Below are positions 12,247 to 23,456 of a stretch of DNA of 64,000 nt, one piece after another. Position 1 is the first letter of the stretch, and every line of letters starts with the position of its first letter. The stretch is taken from contig NC_052359.1 of assembly GCF_009727055.1 (NCBI RefSeq), positions 14,165,372-14,229,371 on the forward strand, in the 5' to 3' direction. The notes under the pieces are model-generated. The model was not told the origin of the DNA and did not search any database. It saw nothing but the letters and a program-made list of their open reading frames with translations. The DNA is from Benincasa hispida (taxonomy: Eukaryota; Streptophyta; Magnoliopsida; Cucurbitales; Cucurbitaceae). The translations under genes were made by a program, and so were the position numbers.

Positions 12247-12842
12247 TTGAAAAGATTTAGCACATCCATTAAATATTCCAATGGAACTGAAGAACTTTTT
12301 AGTCCTGAAGTATCATATTTTAGTGCAATTGGTGCAGTTATGTATCTTGCTAATAATACAAGACCATATATTGCATTTTCAGTAAGTCTATTAGCAAGAT
12401 ATAGTTCTTTTCCAACAAAAAGACATTGGAGCGGAATTAAGCATATACCTCGTTATCTCCAAGGAACAATCGATATGAGTTTATTTTATTCAAATAAATC
12501 AAATTTTGATCTAGTTGGTTATACAGATTCTGGATATTTATCTGATCCACATACAAAGCTAGATCTCAAACATGTTATCTGTTTGCATATGGAGAAACTG
12601 TTATATCATGGCGATCGGTGCAACAGACAATAACGACCACTTTCTCAAATCATGCTAAAATTCTTGCAATTCATGAGGCTAGTCGAGAATGTGTATGGCT
12701 AAGATCAATGACTCAGTACATCCGTGAAACATATGACTTGTCTTCTAATAAAAAGACTCCAACAATATTATATGAAGAAATACAACTTCCAAAGATGAGC
12801 TTCAAGAGAATGATTCGGAGTTCAAATGTAAGTAGATCGTAA
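12247..12842 (+). pseudogene. Copia-1 RNase H remnant
   Basis: Reads into the copia RNase H domain: GAVMYLANNTRPYIAFSVSL at about 12331-12390 (usual form GALMYLANCTRPDIAFAV), then KHIPRYLQGTIDMSLFYS and VGYTDSGYLSDPHT, with the DAGY-type Asp present as TDSGY. A second overlapping frame (12618-12842) carries HEASRECVWLRSM. A frameshift joins the two. The usual C-terminal end is lost and no polypurine tract is evident. Confidence 0.75.
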
Positions 12843-12850
12843 TCAAACAA

Positions 12851-13678
12851 ATTTATCCCTATTTAACTTATTTTCTTTATGAATCTACCAAATCAAATAA
12901 GGAAATACATTGTAAGCCTAAAGAAATGAAGGGAAAAAAACCTATCGACAAATGTCTAACCGAAGAAAGAACTAATAAGAAAAGAACGATGTATTTAAAG
13001 AGTCACCTTGCGATATGGATGATCGTCAACTTCGTCAATTCAACATAGCAAAAAAAGGATCATCAGATAACTTGAATAAGAAACTCTTTTACCTTGCAAT
13101 GTTCTGGTTCTACGTAATTCTTACTACTTTTGCATCTAATGTCGTTTGGAAAGGAGGAAAAATCATCCAAACCTCTTTGCTATTCCATAATTCTTTTAAG
13201 CAACAAATTACAATTCTGTCATGATTGAGATATGGAAGGAAATAGCGATCAAAGAGACTAAAAAGAATGAAAAAAAAATGCTTCTTCCTAGTGTAGAGTA
13301 TGTTGAGGAGGAAAAGTTCCAAAAACCATCTTCCATGAAGGTTGAGAGTCTCCAAGGTTTAACAATTCATGAAATGGTGGCACAATCCCTATAAAATATT
13401 CCAGATCAAAACCCTTTCCAAAATTCTCAAACTTTGCCTCCATCTCCCACGTTTCCCTTTGCTTCTCTAATCAAATCCACAAATAAATTCAATATATTTA
13501 TATATCAAGTAGATATATTAAATTTTTAAATTCAAATCGGACTAAAGAGAAAAGTAAGGAACATCGTGATTCAAATCTGCTAACTTATGTTGAGGGCATT
13601 TTTGGAACCCATTAAGGGTAATCTTGGAATTAAGGAAGATGGACCACGTGCTGTACAATTGATTTGCTAAAAATCTTA
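12851..13678. other. Spacer with one unrecognised short ORF
   Basis: No known gene recognised. A plus-strand frame (13015-13224) would give a 69-residue product with one hydrophobic stretch, and 13221-13394 gives a 57-residue product described separately. No LTR matching the sequence before Copia-1 gag was seen here, apart from a short GAATCTACCAAAT match at about 12880, also present at about 8020. Confidence 0.5.
13221..13394 (+). CDS. Unrecognised small ORF, possible exon fragment
   Basis: Begins ATG ATT GAG ATA TGG and ends at TAA, giving 57 residues. The product is rich in Lys and Glu in its first half, then carries a more ordinary stretch (LLPSVEYVEEEKFQK, then KVESLQGLTIHEMVAQSL). The second half has codon use and composition more like a real protein than the surroundings, so it might be the last exon or a captured piece of a host gene. 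I do not recognise the family. No neighbours support a function, and chance remains possible. Confidence 0.25.
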   Translation: MIEIWKEIAIKETKKNEKKMLLPSVEYVEEEKFQKPSSMKVESLQGLTIHEMVAQSL

Positions 13679-14020
13679 GGGGACGTTTGGGACAATAAGT
13701 TAATTATTATAGTCCTAGATTATTATAATTGAGTTATAATAGTTTGCGTTTGGGGTGTAGATTATTTTAATTTGATTATAATATTATGTGTTTGAGGTGT
13801 AAGCTATTTTAGTTTGAGAACGAAATAGTAAATATTATAACAAATAATAAAAAAATGATGAAGGTAAAATAGTAAAAACTGTAATAAATAATAAACACTG
13901 TAGCAAATGGAGGTTTTGAAATAGTGTTGACCGTAACTAATTAGAGGTTTTGAAATATCTTTTACTGTAGCAAAAGATGGTTATTATATTTTGATGATAA
14001 CCATTGCCCCAAACGCCCCC
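13679..14020. mobile_element. PIF/Harbinger (Tourist-like) MITE with TTA duplication
   Basis: Terminal inverted repeats are GGGGACGTTTGGG at 13679 and CCCAAACGCCCCC ending at 14020 (12 of 13 matching). A TTA trinucleotide flanks both sides (13676-13678 and 14021-14023), the target duplication expected for this superfamily. Length 342 bp, with no coding. The interior is A+T-rich with ATAATTGAGTTATAATA-type inverted segments. Confidence 0.88.
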
Positions 14021-14123
14021 TTAATGTTTCTTATTTTTGCTATATATCCAAACGAATCCCCAAATCTCACTATGTTATTATTATCCAATTTTCCTATACC
14101 CTACAACCTTTTTTTTTTTGGTG

Positions 14124-15154
14124 CTAAATTATAAAAAAATATAGTTCAATTTTATACTTTGTGTAAAAAAAATACTCATAAATTGTCAAAAGTTTAAAAA
14201 ATACCTTTAAACTTTAAAAAAGAATTAAAAATACTTTAGTTTGGATAGAGACCGTTAATGACTTATTTAAAAAATACCCCTAAACTTTTAAAAGTTTCAA
14301 AAATACCCTTAAAATTGTTACTATATGAATAGAAATGATTAATATCTTACAAAAAAAAAAAAAAAGTAAAAATGCTCATATCGTTAGTATGATGAAAATT
14401 TGTTTGAAGTTTTCTCAAGTTCGAAAATAACTAATTTTAAAACAAATTATATAGATATCCTTCATTTGTTTCTATATATATAATCTCATTTTCTCCTTTT
14501 TTTTTTCTAACTCTTATACCAAATTTCTTAGCAAAAAATAAATAAATTTTAAGTTAAAACATAAAATTCCACAAAATTCCAAAGTCAAAATCTCTTCAAA
14601 ACATACGAAAATGATAAATAGTCAAATAATAATTAAAAAAAATTTGGATATTAACACACTCAATTACTAACGCACAACTTTGTTTAAAATTTTTAGTCCT
14701 AAAATTCTTTGGTGCTTCAATTATTCTCTTTATTCTTATTATAGTCGATATACTTTGAGTTAAGTGTGCAATTTTATTTATTTAGTTTTAGATAAAAAAA
14801 AATTCAAATAGATAACAAAAAAAAATGTGGAGTAGTAAGAGGGTATTGAATAAGAGAAGGGAGAAAAAAAAAAAGAAAATAGAGAAGTAAGATGACAGTA
14901 ACGAGTTCTTTCTGTTTATATAACAATAAGAGTATTTTTTAATTTTTTTTTTTTTTTAAGTTTAGGGAATTTTTTAAACTCTTGAAAGTTCAGAGATAGT
15001 TTTGACATAAAACACTAAGGCTTTTCATAAAAGCTAATGGCAAGGGTATTTTTTAATTCATTTTGAAAGGTTAAAAATATTTTTTAAACTTTTGAAAGTT
15101 AAAAGGTATTTTGAATACAAAGTACAAAGTTTAAGAGTAATTTGTATAATTTAG
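14124..15154. repeat. 1.0-kb snap-back inverted-repeat element
   Basis: The left arm starts CTAAATTATAAAAAAATATA and continues through AAAAATACCTTTAAACTTTA. The right arm holds the inverted match, with AAGGTATTTTGAATACAAAG near 15110 and GTATAATTTAG ending at 15154. Repeated 'TACCCTTAAACTTTTAAAAG' stretches occur within both arms. A diverged partial relative lies at about 15940-16270. No coding; likely a foldback/MITE-type element with long arms. Confidence 0.65.
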
Positions 15155-16870
15155 TTTTTTTTTTTAAAAAAAAAACTTTGGTTCCTACTTAAACTTTTTC
15201 CTTGTTTCAATATTATTTTTATTCTTTTCAAGTTAAAATATCAACTTTTAAAATTATACTTAAGTCTTGTTTGTTTATTTGAAATTAGAATGAAAATTCA
15301 TTGAAATGAAAATGTTATTTGGTTGATGATGTATACTAATTAAGAATTGTTTCAAATCAAAATCTGGAACCAATCGACTGAGAATGATATTCGTTGAGGG
15401 TTGCCTGCATAGGGGTTGGAGCATCATAAAAGGAAAAGTTAAACCTTTGGGTTTTAAGTCGACAGGCCAAGATTGTAAAATTTCACCAAAGAGAAAATGA
15501 TGTAGTTGAGCTTGCCGTTGACAATTTGCAATCTAGAGGATCACACCTATTCTAACATCACTATTATTGCACATATTCCTAAGTAGAGTTAGTGGATATA
15601 CCTTATAAATAACTCAACACAAACAACCTCAAGGAATAGACAATTTAGTCTAAACTTGGTCGAGTTAAATACCTCTTGTGCTAACTTCTATATCGAAACG
15701 TATTCGGCTCGGTACTACTCCAATGTGAATACTCTCACACAAGTCATCTTGCGACATATCCAAAGCAGATGAGTGGCCTGGAGGAACACTACTAGGCATG
15801 TGAGTTTCCTTTGTCAATATTATTCATTTGATGTTGTTTACTAGTTAAGAGTTGTTTGAATTTAGAATCAGAAACTTATTGATGTTTTTTACTTCCATTG
15901 AAGTCAAAATGATATATAGATGATTATTAGAATGTCTTTGTATACCCCTAAACTTTATACTTTATTTTTAACCCCTCAATAATACCCTTAAACTTTAAAA
16001 AAATTAAAAAGTATTCTTAGCGTTAGTTTTGGATAAAAATTAATTCAAAAGTTTTGATAATATCCTTAAAGTTAAAAAAAACATAAAAGAAATATGTTTA
16101 TCTTTGGTATATGGACATAATGATTAGTTATAACTTATTTCAGAATATCTATCAACTTTCAAAAGATGCAATAGTATCCTTAACCTTTTCAGGAAAAAAT
16201 TAAAAAAAGAATATCATTATCTTTTTTCTTTAATATATGGATGAAAACTGTTTATCTATACCGTATACCAAGGGTGATTGGATTGTCAGACCCATCGAAA
16301 TAATGAGATTGATCTCATTGTTCTAGCCTTGTAGAACAAGTGGTACCATGTTGAATCCCAAGGGAACTAATTTAATCAATTTCTCAACTGTAAATTTGCG
16401 AAAACAATAAAATAGTGGAGTTTTGGTTGGTTGAGTACAAAATGTTAGCTTTTTGTCCTTAATTCTAAATTAATTAATTAATTATTTTGATGATTAAAAA
16501 ATCTACTTTTATTCATTAACAATGTTAGTGTTTTGAAGAGTCCATTGTGTAGAGTTCGAAATAACGAATCCAACACCATTTGAATCACTTAAATCAAAAC
16601 TCAAACAAGGAAGTTATGGCCAAAATAAAACCAAGGAAAAATCTTGATGTTGTGATGATATGGTAGGTGATGTGGCTCATGACACGATCAATAGTCAACC
16701 ACTCCAATACAAGTACTCTCCGACAAGTTAGCTCTAACGATGGCGTCTAGACCAAAGAAGTGTGCCAAAAGAAGAACTCTAGGCCAGCGTGCAAGTTTCC
16801 TCTACCAACATTATTCATTTGATGTTGCTTACAAGCTAAGAGTTGTTTGAAGTCAAAATGAGAAACATAC
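15155..16870. other. Intergenic DNA with diverged direct repeats
   Basis: No gene visible. Two related blocks, about 15705-15890 and 16690-16868, share CACTCCAATACAAGTACTCTC-like sequence, then AGTTTCCTTTGTCAATATTA-like and TTCATTTGATGTTGTTTACT-like sequence in the same order. A third fainter copy of the last part lies near 15320. About 15940-16270 resembles an arm of the snap-back element at 14124-15154. Confidence 0.55.
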
Positions 16871-17440
16871 ACAATGTGTGATACATGAAAGGAAAGTCAA
16901 ATTACTTATTTTTATAATGGTATATATCAAAGTTATCATACATGGATTTTTCACGGTGAATAATTATCGATCAAGAGAAATAATGAAAGTGTGTTTACTT
17001 GTGAAAGAGAAGAAGTTGATAAGGATGATGTTGATATTGACGACACAATTGGAATGTTTGAGGATGTACACAACTATTTTAATAACAAATCTGATAATTT
17101 TGAAGAATTATTAGATGTTGCAAAGAAACCATTATATCCAAATTGTAAAACTTTTACCAAAATGTCTACATTGGTAAAGTTATATAATTTGAAAGCTAAA
17201 TTTGGATGGAGCGATAAGAGTTTCACTGAGTTGTTGGAATTAATTCATGACATATTACCTAGTCCTAATGAAATTCCAACGTCTACTTATCAAGCAAAAA
17301 AGATTTTGTGTACTCTTAGAATGAAGTACAAGAAGATTCATGCATGTAGCAATGATTGTTGCTTGTTTAAAAAAGAACTCTCTGATGCAAATGTATGCCC
17401 CATTTGTGGTACGTCAAGATGGAAGCTTTATAAAATTTAA
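16870..17440 (+). pseudogene. CACTA transposase (TNP2-like) N-terminal fragment
   Basis: Frame 16991-17440 gives 149 residues that fit the N-terminal part of En/Spm TNP2-type transposases: an acidic MFEDVHNYF segment, then KPLYPNCKTFTKMSTLVKLY, KFGWSDKSFTELLELIHDIL, PNEIPTSTYQAKKILCTLRM and KIHACSNDCCLFKKEL, ending CPICGTSRW. The paired Cys in ACSNDCC and CPIC are family features. The catalytic core that should follow is absent: TAA at about 17440 is followed by unrelated A+T-rich sequence. The upstream frame (16878-17114) overlaps and shows a frameshift. Confidence 0.85.
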
Positions 17441-18103
17441 AGAAAAGAGTTATGAATGTCCCAGCAAAAGTCATTGTTAGTTTAGAATGAATATTGATGA
17501 GTTTTGAGTAAAATATGCAAGTTTAGAATGAATCTGAAGTATTAATAGTTGTTTGTGGATAGACAAATTATTAATCTAACCATGATCTTTTTATTGGAAG
17601 ATTTTATGTAGTTTTTTTGTTTATGTGTATTTGGTGTAAGTACTCTTGGAAGTACTAATTGATGTTTGCGAAGGGAGAAATGATTATTAATATTATAGAA
17701 GTATTTGGTATTTCTGATTGTAGTTTTAGAGAGACGGGTGGTTCCATATGAGTATTGGATATAATAATTTTAATTATTGTTCTATGGAAGTGTGTTGTCG
17801 ATATATAAGTGTTGGTTAGTGTGTTTATTCATATTTGATAAGTACTTATAGAATGGATTGGAAGTACTAAATGTTGTTTGTGGATGGACAAATTATTATC
17901 TATACTATAGAAGTGTGCTTTATTGCAATTCTATGGAAGTGTGTTATTGTATTTTAGGTAACTTTGTATTTAGTTTTGTGGTAGAGTGTATTATTGTGTC
18001 TATTGTTATACTTTAGGTTTGAGTTATGTGCATTTGTAGGTGGAAGAAATATTGTTGGCTTGCCACGTAGAACAGTAAACATGCATATCATATAACAAGC
18101 ACG
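17441..18103. other. Non-coding stretch with diverged internal repeats
   Basis: A block reading GAAGTATTAATAGTTGTTTG plus TGGATAGACAAATTATTAAT at about 17535-17580 recurs in diverged form at about 17858-17905, and more weakly near 17650. It lies between the TNP2 fragment and the CACTA-like mini-element, so it may be part of the same decayed transposon. Confidence 0.5.
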
Positions 18104-18518
18104 CATTACAACAAATATATTTTTTTTATATTTTTTAGTAAAATACGATGGTAGACATTTCCTGACCCAAAAAAAGACATTTATTGTCGTTTTTAACTCT
18201 TTGACCGACATTAAAAATGGATTGGACATTTTAAAAAATGAGGCATTAAAAAACTATCGGATAATTATTGAAAAAATATTGGTGTACAATGTCGATTTTC
18301 AACTGACGTTGAAGATGGTGTACAACGTCGATTTTCAATCGACATTGAAGATAATTGTCATTGAAATTTTGGTCAGTTATAATGTCGGTTTAAAACTGAC
18401 ATTAAAGATAACAGACATTAAAGACCTTTTATAACACGATCTTCAATGTCAGTTTTCATCCAACATTATCCCCTATAATGTCATTTTTAAATCGGCATTA
18501 AAACCTAGTTTTGTAGTA
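18104..18518. mobile_element. Short CACTA-like non-autonomous element
   Basis: The left end CATTACAACAAATATA and the right end, read on the minus strand as TACTACTACAAAACTAG, both look like mutated CACTAC termini. Between them the motif AATGTCGATTTTCAACTGAC and its inverse recur (about 18180-18500), the dense inverted subterminal arrays seen in plant CACTA elements. No 3-bp target duplication is clear. About 415 bp, so it could not code for a transposase itself. Confidence 0.6.
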
Positions 18519-20210
18519 GTATATTATCTTATTTTCTCCAATTTTCATTTATTTACTTTTGAAAAAATTTGGGTTCTTGGTTTTCTAAACGATCATTTGG
18601 CCTTTGAAATAGTTTGTGGTGCTCTTGAAAACTCATATTAATGTTATCACAAAGTTGTGTTTCTTTAACCCATTTGGTGTTATCTTTTTCAAATTTTACT
18701 TTAGGTTTGATGATTTAAACCGATACATCACATTAGTCTTGATCAAGTTAATTCTAATGTGAGTCATCTTAGAATATATGAGATACCATTGATGGAGGCC
18801 CAAAAACACATGTATAAAATTAAACCTTGTGAATAATAAATACTTTTGATCTCTAGTGTAAATGCAAAATGTTAACAAGTAACAAGTAAAAAATATTCCA
18901 AGTATCATACCCAAGAGAACTAATGTGACAAATTTTTTATAAATGAACAAGATTTTCCTCGAGAGAGTAATTGAAGGTAATAAGAAAATAATGTGAGAGA
19001 CAATGGTGATTGTGAAATAAACGATAATAATAATGAAAGGAGGGATTCGAGCATGTGTATACTAGTTGATTGGAGAATTTTACCTTTCATGCATTCGCAA
19101 TTTTGACTCAAACTAAATATGGTGGACCTGATTCAACACCTATTCAACTTTCTAAGAAGTATTTTTAGGAGTCTATGTCATTAAATATATATGCCTATGC
19201 CTAATGCAAACTTAGATAAATTAGAACACAATCCATGATCCTAAAGGTTTTTTCCTATGTCAAAGATAAAAAACAAAGTCTTACATCTAAGCTTTTTCCT
19301 AGTTTGATTTAACTCTTTCAGTATTAAAGTTAACTTTTATATGCTAATCTAGGTGGTTAATATAGACTAATAATCGAAATAAATTCAATAAAAATAGATA
19401 ATGCTATGAGAATAGGCAAAGTTACTTTTTTGGATTTTTACAAATTTAAATTCCAAGGAAGAATTGAGCTCATGTTAAAATAAAATAAAGCAATAAAGAA
19501 AATTTGGAAGACATAATAAAAGTAAAGAAATAGTAAAGATAAAGAAAAGTGGAAAAACTTGTATTAATCTAATAGGAATGGAAGTACACAAATGGAAATT
19601 GAAGAAGGCTTGTAAACTAGGTAAAGCCGTAAAGATAAATGAAGAGAAGTACAAGGTAAATAAGTCAAAACAATGTTGACATTGAAGTGCAAAAAGCTGC
19701 AAATTACAATGTAAAGAACTATCCTAAACCCGGGAGGAACTTACTACAACAGTCCTCAATAATCAACCCAACTCAACTTTTGATGAGAAGAGTTGGGTTT
19801 TCAACACTCTAAGCCTTTCAATGAGGATGGAATGAATAGAGTAGTAAGAACTCTTGAGATGTAACAGAAAAATACAAAACAAAGTGCTTGAATTGAACAT
19901 TGGAGTGAATGCTTGGTGAAGAAGTCTAAAACATGCATCTTGAATCCTTATTTCATGCCCTATTTATAGTCTTCAAATGTTAGGGTTTCTATCAGTTCTT
20001 CGGAGCTGAAATTGCTAACAAACGGAGAGCTGAAATTGCTAGAGAATTCTTTTCAAAATTATTGAAATTCGATATTATATTCTTGCCTTATTTACAATTA
20101 TACATAGCTCGCCACGATTGCAATTGCAATTATGAGATTTTCATCCTCAAACCTCATAAAAACAAACCATATAAGGAAAAACTCTCAAAATCAAGGATCA
20201 ATATTATTTA
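18519..20210. other. A+T-rich intergenic DNA, nothing recognised
   Basis: No coding region, RNA gene or clear repeat structure was found. Frames of 60-90 codons on the minus strand are low-complexity, hydrophobic and without family features. Confidence 0.6.
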
Positions 20211-20502
20211 GGTCCCGTTTTGTAATCATTTTGTTTTTTGTTTTTGTTTTTGAAAATTAAGCCTATAGACACTAATTTTACCTCCAAATTTCTTCATTTG
20301 TTATCTACTTTTTTACTAATAGTTTTAAAAAATAAGTCAAAATTTGAGAACTGAAAAAGTAGCTTTTAAAATGTTGTTTTTGTTTTTGAAATTTGGCTAA
20401 GAATTCAACTATTATACTTGAGAAAGATGCAAAACATTATAAGGTATGTGGAGAAAATAGGCTTAATTTTCGAAAACCAAAACCGAAAATGAAATGGTCC
20501 AC
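20211..20502. repeat. MITE-like inverted repeat, copy 1
   Basis: The left arm (GGTCCCGTTTTGTAATCATT, then TTTTTGAAAATTAAGCCTAT) pairs with the right arm (ATAGGCTTAATTTTCGAAAA, then GAAATGGTCCAC). The same family as copy 2 at 20577-20886, with the GTTTTGTTTTTGTTTTTGAA interior common to both. No coding. Confidence 0.65.
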
Positions 20503-20576
20503 ATGAATTCTTTCCAATTTTATAAGATTCCTTCCTAAATTCAGCAAAAACTATGTCAAAACAATCCAATAACTTA

Positions 20577-20886
20577 GGCTTTGTTTGGTAACCATTTTGT
20601 TTTTTGTTTTAATTTTTAAAAATTAAGTCAACTTCCTCTTCATTTTTTACCATGATTTTCACATTTTTTAAGTACAATGGTTGAATTCTTAGCCAAATTT
20701 TAAAACTCAAAAAATAAGTTGCTAAAAGCTACTTTTTTAGTTTTCAAAATTTGTCTTAGTTTTTTTGAACCATTGGTAAAAAGTAGATAACAAGGAAAGA
20801 AATTTGAAGGTGTAAATAGTGTTTATAAACTTAATTTTCAAAGATAAAAACTTAAAAGACCAAATCATTACCAAACGGGGTCTTAG
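20577..20886. repeat. MITE-like inverted repeat, copy 2
   Basis: The left end AGGCTTTGTTTGGTAACCAT is matched in inverted orientation by the right end ATGATTTGGTCTTTTAAGTT region closing with CATTACCAAACGGGGTCTTA. Arms continue inward with TTTTAAAAATTAAGTCAACT-like and AACTTAATTTTCAAAGATAA-like sequence. Non-coding, about 310 bp. Target duplication not clear, so the superfamily (perhaps hAT-like) stays open. Confidence 0.7.
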
Positions 20887-22230
20887 AATTTTAGATTCCC
20901 AATTTTTGGTAGACATCAATTGTTAAGGATTATTGCAATGGTATAAATCTAGAACTCCGAAAAACTTAAAATAATTAATTGTTTCCAATAACCACTTGTG
21001 TAATCAATTTGTCATTAGATAGAAAAGAAAATTCAGTTAGAATGCATTAATCTTGTACAATCAATTAAAACGACTAAAGCATTGAATATAACAAACTAAC
21101 ACATATAACAAGTGTTTCCATTAATACGGTATAAATGACTTTTCAGTGTATATAGTATGATTATTACATGTTGGTCTATTATGTCTTTCTTCCTTACCTT
21201 AGCTATAATAAACTAAAACACGAATATGAGTAGTGGTTCATTCCTACAAAAGAATGAGGCAAACAATTAGTCATGCAAGACATAGTAAAAAAACTTTAAT
21301 TACTCACGAGTAATGGATAATTGACATTTTTAACCCTCTTGGAAGTTGTTTTTGGAATTTTGGACCCTTTTTGAAAAACTTGTTTTTTTGACCCATTAAG
21401 TTTTCAAAATACGTTAAATTACAAATTTTCCCTTAGAATTTCAAAAGTCTGAAAGAGTGTTTCTCTTCTTCCTTCGCTCTTCTTCTTCTTCATATTTGAA
21501 ACCTTTGCATTTTCTTTTGATTTCGGTCGGATTTCATCCTATCTTTTTCAACATCATGTCGGCTTCCTCATCTCAACATCAAGTTCAATTTCCCCTTTTT
21601 TGGCACATTTTGTTGGTTTTTGTTTGAGTCTGTTCGAAAGTGTTAATTATCTGGTGTAAAATTGATGTTTGAGATGTTTCCAATGTTCTTGGTAAGGTTT
21701 AGCAGTTTTAGATCTTTCCAATGTTTATCATCTTTAGGATTTTGCAATCTTCTTCTCTTGCATTCGTTTGAGTGAAGTTTCTTCGCATTTAGAATACTTT
21801 ACGCATTTCTTTTTCATTTTCAAAATTTTCAATGATTTGGAACCAAAAATTTGTGTTTTGGCAAAAAAATTTGAACTTTCTTTTCTATAATTCGATCAAT
21901 ACCCAGTTGGGCTTTGGACATGGTTAATTAGGTATAGATTGGGGCTAGACGATTGGGGAATATGATATTTGGCCCGGGTTTACCCTTGGTCAAGTAGGGA
22001 CCGAGATGGTGTTAGTAATGGGCCCGATATCTGGTGATGTGAGTATCACCCAATGCTTGCGCTAGTTGGGTATTGACCGGGCGCAAGGAATGGACCAGGT
22101 ACCAAGCAGATAGGGTATGAGTGACCCAGTCTCGCCATGGACAGGTAATGATCGGGTGCTCAACAAAGGATGGCTTGATGTAAGGAAGAAGTATGGGTAA
22201 CCCAATCTCGCATTGGCTGGATAGAGACCA
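20887..22230. other. Intergenic DNA ending in a degenerate short tandem array
   Basis: No gene seen. From about 21895 to 22230 a degenerate unit of roughly 45-65 bp recurs: segments like GGGTATGAGTGACCCAGTCT and GGGTAACCCAATCTCGCATT, each followed by a CATTGGCTGG- or CCATGGACAG-like part. The array ends exactly where the Gypsy-1 LTR starts. The upstream part is T-rich and non-coding. Confidence 0.5.
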
Positions 22231-23456
22231 TGTAAACCCTGGAACTTTATTTTCCAAATTAGCTTAGAAGTTTCTTTTGGTGCTTGTGAATTAAGTAGGT
22301 TGTGTATATTTAATATTTTTTTGTTAAGTTTGAAGTTAATAGTAAATTAATGAAGGAGAACTTTTCTAAGTATTCAAGCTCCAAATCGGAATGAACTGAG
22401 TTTTAGTTAAAAATTATTCTAAGTACAAAAAGAGGAGCTCTCGAGTGGAAAGTGGGTGTTTCCAATACTTTAGTAAAATTTTGAGAAATTGTTAAGAGAA
22501 GGATTTCAATAAAATTTTGAGAAATTGTTAAGAGAAGGATTATGTGTGGAGATGTGTGGCTTGAAGGGTGTATTGGAGGGCCTTAGTGGTAAGCTTTAGG
22601 TGATGACCTTGGTTGGCCAATCATAGAAAGGCTTGCCAAGGGGGAAAAAGCTTCCAAGAAGAGCCTAGGCGAAGAAGTGAAGTTGCAGCTTTAGACGAGG
22701 AAGAATGGATGTGTAGGCGATGACCTCGGCATACTATCTAGCTTAAGACCGGCGATGGGCCTCATAAGAGGTTATTAACATTGGTGTAGATGGCCAGATG
22801 TGCTACTGAGTGCCAAGGTGAGGCATCGAAGGAAGGCTGTTGAGTGGGCAATGAGGTGAGCTGGTGGTCGAGAGCCTTATGTATGTGAAGGCTATGCCCT
22901 TTCAAGTGTCAAGGTGCTAAGGAGAATAAATTACTAAGAGGATAAGTGAGCTAAGTGGCAGAAGATTAAGCTTAAGACAAGAGTTAATAGCATGAGCTGC
23001 CATTTGATTAAGCAAAGAAAGCATGCAAAGGGAAGTATAAATAGGGCTTATGAAGAAGAAGTTGGTTTTTCTATTTCTCTCGTGCAAAAGAAGAACTTCA
23101 ACATCCAAATTGAAGCTTGATCAGTCTAGTGATGATCCAGGGTTGCTGTGAGGAAATTCGCATAGATTGATAGTGAAATCTTAAGGAAATTTTTTGACCC
23201 CCTCGAGCAAGCTGTGAAGATTGGAGGATTTTGCGCTCCCTAAGAAAAGTTAGAAGCTTCAATTTTGAGGTAAGAAAGTTTAAAAGATATGTAAGAAGTT
23301 CATAGAAGGAAGTTTTGAATTTTGATGAATGGATTTTAAGTTACGTCTTCTGGAAGTTGAATCTAGAATTTTTGTGTTGAATAAGCAGGCTGCTGGATAG
23401 GTTGAAGAAGCTAGTAGATGACCAGGGGTAATGAGGGCTGGCGTTGAGTTGGTGTG
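22231..23456 (+). repeat. Gypsy-1 5' LTR, first part
   Basis: Aligns by eye with 54481-55685 over its length, with scattered substitutions and short indels. It stops at the GTGTG (23452-23456) that is duplicated at the far side of Gypsy-2. Matching landmarks include GTGCTTGTGAATTAAGTAGG near 22280 (54530 in the 3' LTR) and GGCGTTGAGTTGG just before the break (55669 in the 3' LTR). Confidence 0.9.

Larger units (their letters stand above)
8090..12850 (+). mobile_element. Copia-1: decayed Ty1/copia LTR retrotransposon
   Basis: The order gag, protease, pre-integrase, integrase, reverse transcriptase, RNase H is the copia order. A likely 5' LTR piece precedes gag (TTTATAAATAG at about 8158, a good LTR TATA box). 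No matching 3' LTR could be recognised after 12842, and no TGGTATCAGAGC-type primer site was found. Boundaries are therefore approximate. The coding region is broken by many stops and frameshifts. Confidence 0.75.

Noticed and set aside
16878..17114. 78-codon ORF ahead of the TNP2 frame as its own gene
   Set aside because: Overlaps the TNP2 fragment in another frame; best read as frameshifted upstream sequence.
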